From an uncultured Erysipelotrichaceae bacterium (GTDB lineage: Bacteria > Bacillota_I > Bacilli_A > RF39 > UBA660): 48,449 bases of DNA. Shown here piece by piece: positions 41,732 to 48,449 of this stretch. The stretch's first letter is position 1. Each line of letters begins with the position of its first letter. The notes beneath the pieces were generated by a model, which had not been told where the DNA came from, did no database searches, and worked only from the letters and a program-made list of their open reading frames with translations. The stretch lies in NCBI GenBank assembly GCA_902764145.1, contig CACWUS010000009.1, positions 1 through 48,449 of the forward strand. Reading direction: 5' to 3'. Made by a program: the position numbers and the translations under genes.

Positions 41732-42370
41732 CTATTTTAATAAAACACTTTCATCTAATGCGAGAGTATTAACCGAATCACTATCATATTCAATTACACT
41801 TGCTTCTTTTCCAAGCTCACTTTTAAGTAATTTTTCTAATTCATTTAGAAAATCTTTTGTTATTATAAATTTTCTATCAAATCTAAATTCAATATTTTTG
41901 TTTTTACTTAATAATTCTTTGTTTTCGTCCGTTAAAATATTATTGTTTAAAACATTAAGCATAGTAACAGCAGGACATCTAAGTATAATTCTCTTAAATG
42001 GGCTGCCATGTTCATGGATATATTTAAGAGATAAATAGCCTCCAAAACTAGTAGCATTTAAATATATTTCATCTGTATTAAATCTTTTTTTAGCATATTC
42101 TATTACTTTTTTATAATAAATATCACAATCTACTAAAGATATTTTTTTTCTAACATCAGTTCCATGACATGGCCAATCAAAAGTTAAAATGGCTATATCA
42201 TCATATTTATTAAGTATTTCTTCAGATAATTTTTTAGATGCATTATTTTCTTTACTTCCACCAAATCCGTGGCAAGATATAAGAATTCTATTAATATTTT
42301 TTATATCATTGCAATACATCTTACATTTTATATTTATTTTATCTTCATTTATGTCAAAATATTTTTCCAT
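41732..42370 (-). CDS. Alpha/beta hydrolase-like protein, apparently without the catalytic His
   Basis: A 212-residue protein with an alpha/beta hydrolase core: ILISCHGFGGSKENN (oxyanion loop), ILTFDWPCHG, and the nucleophile elbow LNATSFGGYLSLKY with Ser about residue 108. After RIILRCPAV the expected Asp-loop and His-loop of the C-terminal half are not recognisable; the tail ends EYDSDSVNTLALDESVLLK with no His. It may be a truncated or inactive member, or its triad is placed differently. No signal peptide. It lies in the middle of the T7SS gene run with 3- and 10-base gaps. Confidence 0.6.
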   Translation of the reverse strand: MEKYFDINEDKINIKCKMYCNDIKNINRILISCHGFGGSKENNASKKLSEEILNKYDDIAILTFDWPCHGTDVRKKISLVDCDIYYKKVIEYAKKRFNTDEIYLNATSFGGYLSLKYIHEHGSPFKRIILRCPAVTMLNVLNNNILTDENKELLSKNKNIEFRFDRKFIITKDFLNELEKLLKSELGKEASVIEYDSDSVNTLALDESVLLK

Positions 42371-42372
42371 TT

Positions 42373-42672
42373 TTACCTCATCATTTGTTCTTCATCTACT
42401 AACAAATAAGTTTTATTAACTTCATCCAATATCTTATAATATAGGTCATCATAGTAAACAATATCTAATTCATCTTTTTTATTATCTAAGAATACAAGTA
42501 TAGAAATAACTGTACTTTTAGCTACTTTTTTAAAACTATTTTCATATTTTAAAAATTCAACTATATCTGCTATAAATTTTTTTTCTTTGTCAGTTGAACT
42601 ACTATCATTATATATTTCTTCATATCTTAATTTTGCTTTATTTCTTAATTCTTCTAATAAACTGTTATCCAT
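42373..42672 (-). CDS. Small helical T7SS-locus protein; unknown
   Basis: 99 residues, acidic and helical (LLEELRNKAKLRYEEIYND, IADIVEFLKYENSFKKVAKS). No WXG motif, Cys or membrane helix. The start at 42672 has a GGTGAAAT Shine-Dalgarno. It is the first gene after the WXG-gene terminator, so it either needs read-through or its own promoter, which I could not pick out. Confidence 0.45.
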   Translation of the reverse strand: MDNSLLEELRNKAKLRYEEIYNDSSSTDKEKKFIADIVEFLKYENSFKKVAKSTVISILVFLDNKKDELDIVYYDDLYYKILDEVNKTYLLVDEEQMMR

Positions 42673-42715
42673 AATTTCACCTATTCTTACAAAATAATTT
42701 TACTATAAGTATACA

Positions 42716-42741
42716 TAAAAAAACAAGATTAAATCTTGTTT
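42716..42741 (-). terminator. Terminator after the tandem WXG gene
   Basis: Minus-strand AAACAAGAT-TTA-ATCTTGTTT stem followed by a T-run. Confidence 0.8.
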
Positions 42742-42753
42742 TAATATTTTAAT

Positions 42754-43371
42754 TTAGAAATTATAATTTTGAACAGCATTAGTAATACTTGTAGAAACAG
42801 AATTTAATGTTTCTTTATAAACATTACTTCTTGAAATAAATGTATTGAAAGCATTTTGAACTTTGTCTCTACCAGTTCCTGCAGTCCAGTTTTGCATTAT
42901 TCTTTCATAATACATTTTTACATTAGAAATAAATGCATCCATTGCTCCATTAGCAGCATCAACTTTAGCTTTTCCTTCGTTTGCTTGTGGAGTTATGTTA
43001 ATTGTATCTCTGTTATCAGAGTATTCAGGTAATCTAGTCTTTTCTTCACCCATAAGTGGTGTTAGTGTATCTAATTGAGCACCATTTGATTTTTGAATTT
43101 CTCTATAATTTGATGCTATTTTAGATGAATCAGAAGCTAAACTTACTAAAGCATTTCTAATCTCAACCATACCATTAAATACTGTTACTATATTATTAAT
43201 TTGAACTCCTGCGTCTTTTCCTTCCCAGCATCCTTTTAGAATGTTGATTGCATTTCCTAAATTGTTAATAATTGTATCAGCACTTGAATCTTCTGATCCC
43301 ATTACACCTCTTTTAAATAAAGTAACTGCATCTTCATACAAATTTTGTACGCTTTGAACTTTATGATTCAT
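42754..43371 (-). CDS. Tandem WXG100-like protein (two WXG domains in one chain)
   Basis: WXG100 (EsxA-like) proteins are the small helical-hairpin substrates of T7SS. The 205-residue protein shows two hairpins in one chain: the first with GCWEGKDAG (Trp49-Glu-Gly51) between two helices (about 30-48 and 55-95), the second with QNWTAGTGRD (Trp162) between helices (about 134-160 and 168-203). A Pro/Asp-rich linker (about 100-130) joins them. A fused pair could mimic the EsxA dimer. The C-terminal export signal YxxxD/E is not clear; NYREIQ in the first half is the nearest match. AGGAGG lies eight bases before ATG 43371, and it has a good promoter and terminator of its own, so it is probably made in excess. 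Confidence 0.7.
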   Translation of the reverse strand: MNHKVQSVQNLYEDAVTLFKRGVMGSEDSSADTIINNLGNAINILKGCWEGKDAGVQINNIVTVFNGMVEIRNALVSLASDSSKIASNYREIQKSNGAQLDTLTPLMGEEKTRLPEYSDNRDTINITPQANEGKAKVDAANGAMDAFISNVKMYYERIMQNWTAGTGRDKVQNAFNTFISRSNVYKETLNSVSTSITNAVQNYNF

Positions 43372-43391
43372 TCTACATACCTCCTATTTTA

Positions 43392-43420
43392 ATAATACAA
43401 CTTTTGTAATATAGTTTCAA
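43392..43420 (-). promoter_or_regulatory. Promoter of the tandem WXG gene
   Basis: -35 TTGAAA (43415-43420), 17 bases, -10 TATTAT (43392-43397), about 20 bases before the ATG, in the 71-base gap after essC. Confidence 0.75.
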
Positions 43421-43442
43421 CATGTTTTACATTATTTATACA

Positions 43443-46400
43443 CTATTTAATTTCATTTATAAGTTTAATTATCACAGGCATCTCATTTTTTATAACAACG
43501 CCATATTCACTTGAAATATTTGAGAAACTAGATAATTGAATTTGAGTTTTTAATAAGAATTGTTGAGTAAATCCAGGACCTATCCAAATACCATCACTAG
43601 TATTTATATTGTCCTTAAACCATATCTCATATTCATATTTTTTGAAATTAGTTGGTATATCAAATAGCATAAAGCATATTTCACCATATTCTTTACTGTT
43701 ATATAGTATTTTGTTAAATAATTCTTTATTTTCAGATGATAATTTACTATAAAATTTATCAAATCCTAGTATTATGCATAATGTATCTTTGTGACCATCT
43801 AGTGATTTAATATTCATATTATTATCATTTAATACTTCATTAACTGAATCATTCTTTTTGCTTAATACTTCTACAGCTTTATTAAAATCGCTATTAACAT
43901 ATTCTATCTTATAATTAAATCCATCAAATATATTATTAGCATCAATTACTAATTTATCAAAAGAATCTTTGCTTTCTGATATTTTAATTATATTTTTAAT
44001 AAATTTAAGCATATTATCCATTTCATTAGCAGATACAATGTTTATAGCATTTTTCTTTAGGTTATAATAAGTTGGTATTAAAGCTTCTTTTGAAATACCT
44101 ATTGGAATATTATTTAAGTCTTTATACCTATTTTCTAACATATTTAATGTAATTAATTCAGGCATAATAGGTATTTTTCTAGCTTTTGACATACCACTAT
44201 TTTTAAGTAACTCAGTAGTTTTTCTAATTGAACTGATAATTGAATCAGGTTTATCAATAAATGCAGATTGAAATTCTACTACTCTATCAAGTTTAATAAG
44301 ACCACGACCTAAATTGCTTGATGGAACTAGACCATCTGTTCTACCAAGAATATCTTTATAAGACATTTCATTATTAAGTTGTAATGTAATAACCTGTTTA
44401 CATCCTTGAGTAACTTTTAATCTTACACTACCTTGATTTTCAGTTGTAATAATGAAATATATTCCATATTTTGATCCTTCTCTAATAAGTGGAACAAATT
44501 CCTCAGATAAGTCAATATATAACTCATTCATAACTTCTATATAGTTAATAAATACCACTATATTTGGAATAGTTTTTTCACTATATTTTAAATAATCTTT
44601 ATAATTTCCATTAAACTTAGCAAATAGTTTCTTTCTATCATTCATCTCTTTATTTAATAGTTTAATTAAATTAGTTAATTTTTCTTCTTCATCACTTAAT
44701 ATAACATCTCCTATTTGAGGAGCATCACTAAAGTTATTTAAAGTTTCAGCACCAAAATCAACTACATATAAGTTTACTTCATTTGAATCATGATTTGTTA
44801 TTAATGAATATATCATAGTTTGTAATAATTCATCCTTACCAGACTCACTTATTCCATAAATAATAGCATTTCCAAATTCAGAAATATTTAATGTTAATAA
44901 GCCTTGAGTTTGATTAGTAGGATCATCATACTCACCAATCATTGGATTAAGAGCAAATCTATTTTCTTTATAACTATATTTTTTAACTAAATTATTTATA
45001 TATAGTTCTGTAGGTAGTTTATCTAACCATAATTGTTTTACATCAAGTGTCATTTCACTACCAACATCAATTAAATATTTAACTATTGATGTTAATTCTT
45101 CACCTTCAGATTTCATATTCTTTCTAGCTATTGAATTACTAATTGATTTGTTTACATTCCCTGTATTGTCTACAAGATAAATATCTTTATTTACTTGTTT
45201 TTTAAATTCTTTACTTGGATAGTATTGTGCTCCTGCCCAAGCAGCTTGTCCTTGAGCAAAGTATTCATTATATCCAACTTGTAAATAAAATCTACCAACA
45301 TTTTTAAGTTCAGCAGCTAAATCATTTTTAATCATTTCCATACTATCTGATTTATCTTGAACTTTTAGACATATTTTAAATTTAGAGTTTGACCAAATTT
45401 GTCCATCAACAACTCCACTTGGTTTTTGTGTCGCTAAAATTAAGTGTACTCCAAGTGAACGTCCTATACGAGCAGTACTAATCAAATCATCCATAAATTC
45501 TGGCTGTTGATCTTTTAATTCAGCAAATTCATCACAAACAATAATTAAGTGTGGAATTGGTTCTCTTATTACTCCATCTCTATATAGTTTTTGATATTTA
45601 TAAATATCGATTGTACTTTCACCTATTCTATCTCTTACTTCATTAAATTTTTCTTGTCTACGTCTAAGTTCACTTTGAATACTTGATAATGCTCTATTAA
45701 TTTCAGCTTTATCAAGGTTAGTAATTGTACCAACTATATGAGGTAGTTTCTTACCAGTTTCACTATCGCAAAATGCACCAGCAAGGCCACCACCTTTATA
45801 ATCGATTAATACAAAAGCAACTTCTTCAGGACTATAATTAATAGCCATTGAAAGCACATATGTAATTATTAATTCAGATTTACCACTACCAGTCATACCA
45901 GCAACAAGTCCATGAGGTCCATGTGCTTTTTCATGTAAGTCTAATATAAATGGATCTCCATTTTCATTTACACCTATTTCAGTTTTTAATGATTTTGTTG
46001 GATTATTAACTTTCCATCTGTTTAATACATTTAATTGTTCTATTTGACCTACACTAAACAATTCTAAGAATGTGATAGAACTTGGAAATTGTTTAATATC
46101 ATTATCAATATATAATGGTAAATTAGACAATGTTTTAGATACTAAATTCATATCATATGTATTTGATATTTCATCATTAAATCTTACTTGACTATTATCT
46201 TCACTATTTATAACAACAGATACTGAATCTCCAATAGTAATAAATTTATTAATTTGACTTGGAACTTTAGATAGTTTTTCTTCTATTAAAACTATACTAA
46301 ATCCATAATTAATATTACTATCTAAAATATTCTCAATTATTTTAATTTTTCTAGCAGTATCTATATCATCTACTAATATTAAATAATAAGAATTAAATGC

Positions 46401-48014
46401 AGAATAAGAATTAACTCTTTCATAACTATTACCATTTTCAAATAATATCTTTCTATTATTAATTATTTGCTCTAAATAATTAGATAACTCCTGCATTTCT
46501 TCAGTGTTAGTTGCAAAAAATCTTATAAATTTATCATTTGAAAAACAATATGGTGATTCTTTTAAATAATCCCATCTCTTCTTATTTTTATCATTAGTAA
46601 ATACTACTATTTTTAAATTATCATAACTATGATAAGCCATTAATTGTAAGAAAATATTGTTTACAAAATCTAAATATTTAGGATGTATTCCATTTATATT
46701 AGTTAAATTGTTTTCTGAAAAAGAATAACTAATAGGTACTCCCTCTAATGTATCAAAAGTTTTGATTGTATTATCAACTATTTGTTTTAAATCATCATCA
46801 TCCATTGAAAAATCTTCTTGGGTATAATTAATTTTTGCATTAAATGGAATTTGACCTTTGCCAATTCTAACACTTAAAAAGTCATCCTGATCAATTTTTC
46901 TTTCCCACAATACTCTTCTTTTGTTAATTATCGCATCATAACATACATTTAATTGTAAATAACTATCTTCTAATAATTTCTTTTGTTCATCATATGCTTT
47001 TATTATTTCATTATTCTTTGTTTTTACATATGCCCTATATTTTTCTTGACGAGTTGCTTCTCTCTTTTTCTTTTGATTTTTTTCATAAATTCTTGTTATA
47101 AAAGGCCATACAAACATACTTAATATCATAGTGGTTGTTATTATTAAAGCAGGAATTGATTGTTTCCATGTTCTTTCACCTGCATTAATTGCTTGAATTG
47201 TACTAGTTAAAGTTACAAGTGAACTAGCAGCCATAGTAAGCATTGGAGCTAAAGTCATTATTAATGGTGTTTCTTGCATATTTTCTTTAGCTGGAGGAGA
47301 ATCGATTCGCATTTCAAGAGGTTCTATTTTCTTTCTCATACGAGGACTTCTCAAGAAGTAATCATTATCACTATATAAATTGTCATTTTTTATTTCTTCA
47401 TCAGTAATTTCATCACTAACTATAATTACTTTCTTATTCAAATTATTTGTTTTTAACATTTTATTAAATGGAGAATTAATAAAAATAATACCTTTAGCTA
47501 ATATTATCTTAAATCCAAAACAATTGATAATGTCTCCATAATTACAATAAGTAATATCATTTCTAACTTTTTCATTATTTAAATAAATAATAGAGTTATC
47601 TGATTTTTGTATTTTATATCTATCATTTTCTATAGAAATAATATAATGTACATCATTAAACAATGATGAAATAATTGATACTTCATTCATAGGATTGCTT
47701 CCAACTTTAACAACTTTATCATTTGGAAATTCATATGATTCAAATGTAGTGTCATTTATTGGCATAGATAATAAAATATATCTTTTTTGATCTTTTTCAA
47801 TCATATAATATGTATTTGATCTTAAAACTTCATTTGTTCCATTAGCATATATAATTCTAGATGTTTCGCTTTCACTAAGTATCCATTCATTATCTTTCCC
47901 ACATATATTAACAATGTTTTTTCCATCATTATCAGTCATCCAAAAATCACCAATTTTTTTAATTGGTAGTGTAAATTTCACGATAACATTTTCATCAAAC
48001 AAATACAAATTCAT
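43443..48014 (-). CDS. essC: EssC-type FtsK/SpoIIIE ATPase of type VII secretion, with N-terminal FHA region
   Basis: Central motor of T7SSb at the membrane. About 1,523 residues: an N-terminal part with FHA-like folds (about 80-165), two transmembrane helices (about 240-310), a linker, then ATPase 1 with Walker A GMTGSGKSEL (about residue 705) and Walker B LIIVCDEFAEL (about residue 825). ATPase 2 has the degenerate P-loop YGISESGKDELLQ, with Asp where Ser/Thr is needed (about residue 1053). ATPase 3 has no P-loop (NIVSANEMDNM, about residue 1326). Only ATPase 1 looks able to hydrolyse ATP, which fits EssC biology. I chose ATG 48014 because the longer frame starts at a TTG inside the AAGGGG region. 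It follows the esaB-like gene. Confidence 0.92.
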   Translation of the reverse strand: MNLYLFDENVIVKFTLPIKKIGDFWMTDNDGKNIVNICGKDNEWILSESETSRIIYANGTNEVLRSNTYYMIEKDQKRYILLSMPINDTTFESYEFPNDKVVKVGSNPMNEVSIISSLFNDVHYIISIENDRYKIQKSDNSIIYLNNEKVRNDITYCNYGDIINCFGFKIILAKGIIFINSPFNKMLKTNNLNKKVIIVSDEITDEEIKNDNLYSDNDYFLRSPRMRKKIEPLEMRIDSPPAKENMQETPLIMTLAPMLTMAASSLVTLTSTIQAINAGERTWKQSIPALIITTTMILSMFVWPFITRIYEKNQKKKREATRQEKYRAYVKTKNNEIIKAYDEQKKLLEDSYLQLNVCYDAIINKRRVLWERKIDQDDFLSVRIGKGQIPFNAKINYTQEDFSMDDDDLKQIVDNTIKTFDTLEGVPISYSFSENNLTNINGIHPKYLDFVNNIFLQLMAYHSYDNLKIVVFTNDKNKKRWDYLKESPYCFSNDKFIRFFATNTEEMQELSNYLEQIINNRKILFENGNSYERVNSYSAFNSYYLILVDDIDTARKIKIIENILDSNINYGFSIVLIEEKLSKVPSQINKFITIGDSVSVVINSEDNSQVRFNDEISNTYDMNLVSKTLSNLPLYIDNDIKQFPSSITFLELFSVGQIEQLNVLNRWKVNNPTKSLKTEIGVNENGDPFILDLHEKAHGPHGLVAGMTGSGKSELIITYVLSMAINYSPEEVAFVLIDYKGGGLAGAFCDSETGKKLPHIVGTITNLDKAEINRALSSIQSELRRRQEKFNEVRDRIGESTIDIYKYQKLYRDGVIREPIPHLIIVCDEFAELKDQQPEFMDDLISTARIGRSLGVHLILATQKPSGVVDGQIWSNSKFKICLKVQDKSDSMEMIKNDLAAELKNVGRFYLQVGYNEYFAQGQAAWAGAQYYPSKEFKKQVNKDIYLVDNTGNVNKSISNSIARKNMKSEGEELTSIVKYLIDVGSEMTLDVKQLWLDKLPTELYINNLVKKYSYKENRFALNPMIGEYDDPTNQTQGLLTLNISEFGNAIIYGISESGKDELLQTMIYSLITNHDSNEVNLYVVDFGAETLNNFSDAPQIGDVILSDEEEKLTNLIKLLNKEMNDRKKLFAKFNGNYKDYLKYSEKTIPNIVVFINYIEVMNELYIDLSEEFVPLIREGSKYGIYFIITTENQGSVRLKVTQGCKQVITLQLNNEMSYKDILGRTDGLVPSSNLGRGLIKLDRVVEFQSAFIDKPDSIISSIRKTTELLKNSGMSKARKIPIMPELITLNMLENRYKDLNNIPIGISKEALIPTYYNLKKNAINIVSANEMDNMLKFIKNIIKISESKDSFDKLVIDANNIFDGFNYKIEYVNSDFNKAVEVLSKKNDSVNEVLNDNNMNIKSLDGHKDTLCIILGFDKFYSKLSSENKELFNKILYNSKEYGEICFMLFDIPTNFKKYEYEIWFKDNINTSDGIWIGPGFTQQFLLKTQIQLSSFSNISSEYGVVIKNEMPVIIKLINEIK

Positions 48015-48042
48015 ATATTCTTTTTTCCCCTTAATAAACAAA

Positions 48043-48288
48043 CTATATAAGCATTAACTTTGTTCCATTTCTTATATCTGTTTCTTTTATTAAATCATTG
48101 TTATTATAGACTGCCCCACTATCTATATTTAATAATTTATTATTATTATCATAATCAATAGAATCAAAAAGTGTTGTATTCAAAAGCTTAGAAATATTTC
48201 CAACTTTTTCATTTACTGGTAAAAACATTTCCATACTTTCATCGAGAGATAATATATATACGTTAACTAGTATCTTGTTTTCTAACAT
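48043..48288 (-). CDS. esaB: YukD/EsaB-like ubiquitin-fold protein
   Basis: 81 residues with a ubiquitin-like pattern: two strands (ILVNVYILSLDESMEMFLP), a helix (KVGNISKLLNTT), a short central strand region (LLNIDSGAVYNNN) and the final strand GTKLMLI. EsaB/YukD is a small cytoplasmic part of T7SSb, possibly regulatory. AGGAG and GGTG lie upstream of the start at 48288. First gene of the T7SS operon with an extended -10 promoter. Confidence 0.75.
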   Translation of the reverse strand: MLENKILVNVYILSLDESMEMFLPVNEKVGNISKLLNTTLFDSIDYDNNNKLLNIDSGAVYNNNDLIKETDIRNGTKLMLI

Positions 48289-48315
48289 ACAGCACCTACT
48301 CTCCTACTATAAAAA

Positions 48316-48324
48316 ATTATAACA
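48316..48324 (-). promoter_or_regulatory. Extended -10 promoter of the T7SS operon
   Basis: Minus-strand TGTTATAAT (TGn plus TATAAT at 48316-48321), about 28 bases before the esaB-like start. No good -35 is seen, as is usual for extended -10 promoters. Confidence 0.6.
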
Positions 48325-48356
48325 TAAATAATAATAAAAAAATAGATTTTTTTGAA

Positions 48357-48376
48357 GTGAACCCCAAATAGTTCAC
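48357..48376. repeat. Short inverted repeat GTGAAC/GTTCAC
   Basis: GTGAAC at 48357-48362 and GTTCAC at 48371-48376, with 8 bases between. It contains TGAACCCC, loosely like an IS3-family end, but no other transposon feature is present. It lies in the 160-base gap before esaB. Confidence 0.3.
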
Positions 48377-48380
48377 AATA

Positions 48381-48413
48381 AAAAAAGTAGACATTAAAAA
48401 AAATTAATGTCTA
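48381..48413 (-). terminator. Terminator of a gene to the right of the window
   Basis: Minus-strand TAGACATTAA...TTAATGTCTA stem (48388-48413) followed by a run of T. It ends a minus-strand transcript coming from beyond 48449, so the T7SS operon starts with the esaB-like gene. The remaining 36 bases hold nothing identifiable. Confidence 0.8.
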
Positions 48414-48449
48414 TTTGATTTTAATCTAGAAGTGTTATAAAATAATATC

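Noticed and set aside
43443..48014. FtsK or SpoIIIE DNA translocase
   Set aside because: Three linked ATPase domains, an FHA-like N-terminus and EsaB/WXG neighbours identify EssC, and there is no gamma DNA-binding domain.
48357..48376. Complete insertion sequence at the right edge
   Set aside because: Only a 20-base inverted repeat is visible; no transposase or target duplication can be seen.

Overview
The window is very AT-rich and gene-dense, with Gram-positive gene sets: rpoD-dnaG-trmK, scpA-scpB, a T-box in front of leuS, SpoVA proteins, MurT/GatD, an RNase J-type protein and a type VII secretion ATPase of the EssC kind. This points to an uncultured low-GC member of the Bacillota, most likely a Bacilli/Erysipelotrichia-related gut lineage. 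The species cannot be named from the sequence alone. TGA is a normal stop codon (it ends the SufC-like ATPase gene at 3675 and the L,D-transpeptidase gene at 24568), so the Mycoplasma code is not in use.

Layout. 1-112: start of a truncated gene and a possible insertion-sequence scar. 112-2602: recX, a decayed type IV pilin-like gene and an F420-ligase-family protein. 2765-4880: a compact operon of a DtxR-fold regulator with an SMS/SUF-type iron-sulfur assembly pair, led by a near-consensus promoter with a perfect palindromic operator. 4902-9413: small membrane and cysteine-rich proteins, tRNA-Leu(CAA), a flippase-like membrane protein, PPi-type phosphofructokinase and an orphan HPt-receiver protein. 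9473-12904: dnaG-rpoD-trmK. 13036-13420: an ABC transporter scar left by an internal deletion. 13509-15025: two atypical kinase-like genes. 15027-19864: scpAB, an unknown membrane-anchored protein, spoVAC-AD-AE and a DUF4097 protein. 19913-23532: DUF1653 protein, tRNA-Glu(CTC), a TtcA-like thiolase, and copper pump plus chaperone. 23624-27846 (plus strand): cell-wall genes (L,D-transpeptidase, M23 peptidase, MurT, GatD). 27843-32452: psd, pssA, leuS and a small membrane protein behind a T-box. 33145-37095: thiI, cysteine desulfurase and an RNase J2-like protein.

37190-48288 is the most unusual part: an atypical type VII secretion (T7SSb) locus. From its promoter end it holds a YukD/EsaB ubiquitin-like protein, an EssC-like FtsK/SpoIIIE ATPase, a single-chain protein that looks like two fused WXG100 domains, four small unknown or degenerate proteins, a DUF4176 protein, trmL, a eukaryotic-like protein kinase and rpoZ. 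Beyond rpoZ lies a two-gene unit of a cysteine-rich coiled-coil protein and an alpha/beta hydrolase with a complete-looking Ser-Asp-His set, a plausible secreted lipase with its helper. A second copy of the helper sits at 32552, next to a remnant instead of an effector. EsaA, EssA and EssB are not visible.

Several familiar families have lost expected active-site or ligand residues: GatD lacks the catalytic Cys and His, the RNase J-like protein lacks several metal ligands, and the DtxR-fold regulator lacks its metal ligands but has a C-terminal cysteine cluster next to Fe-S assembly genes.
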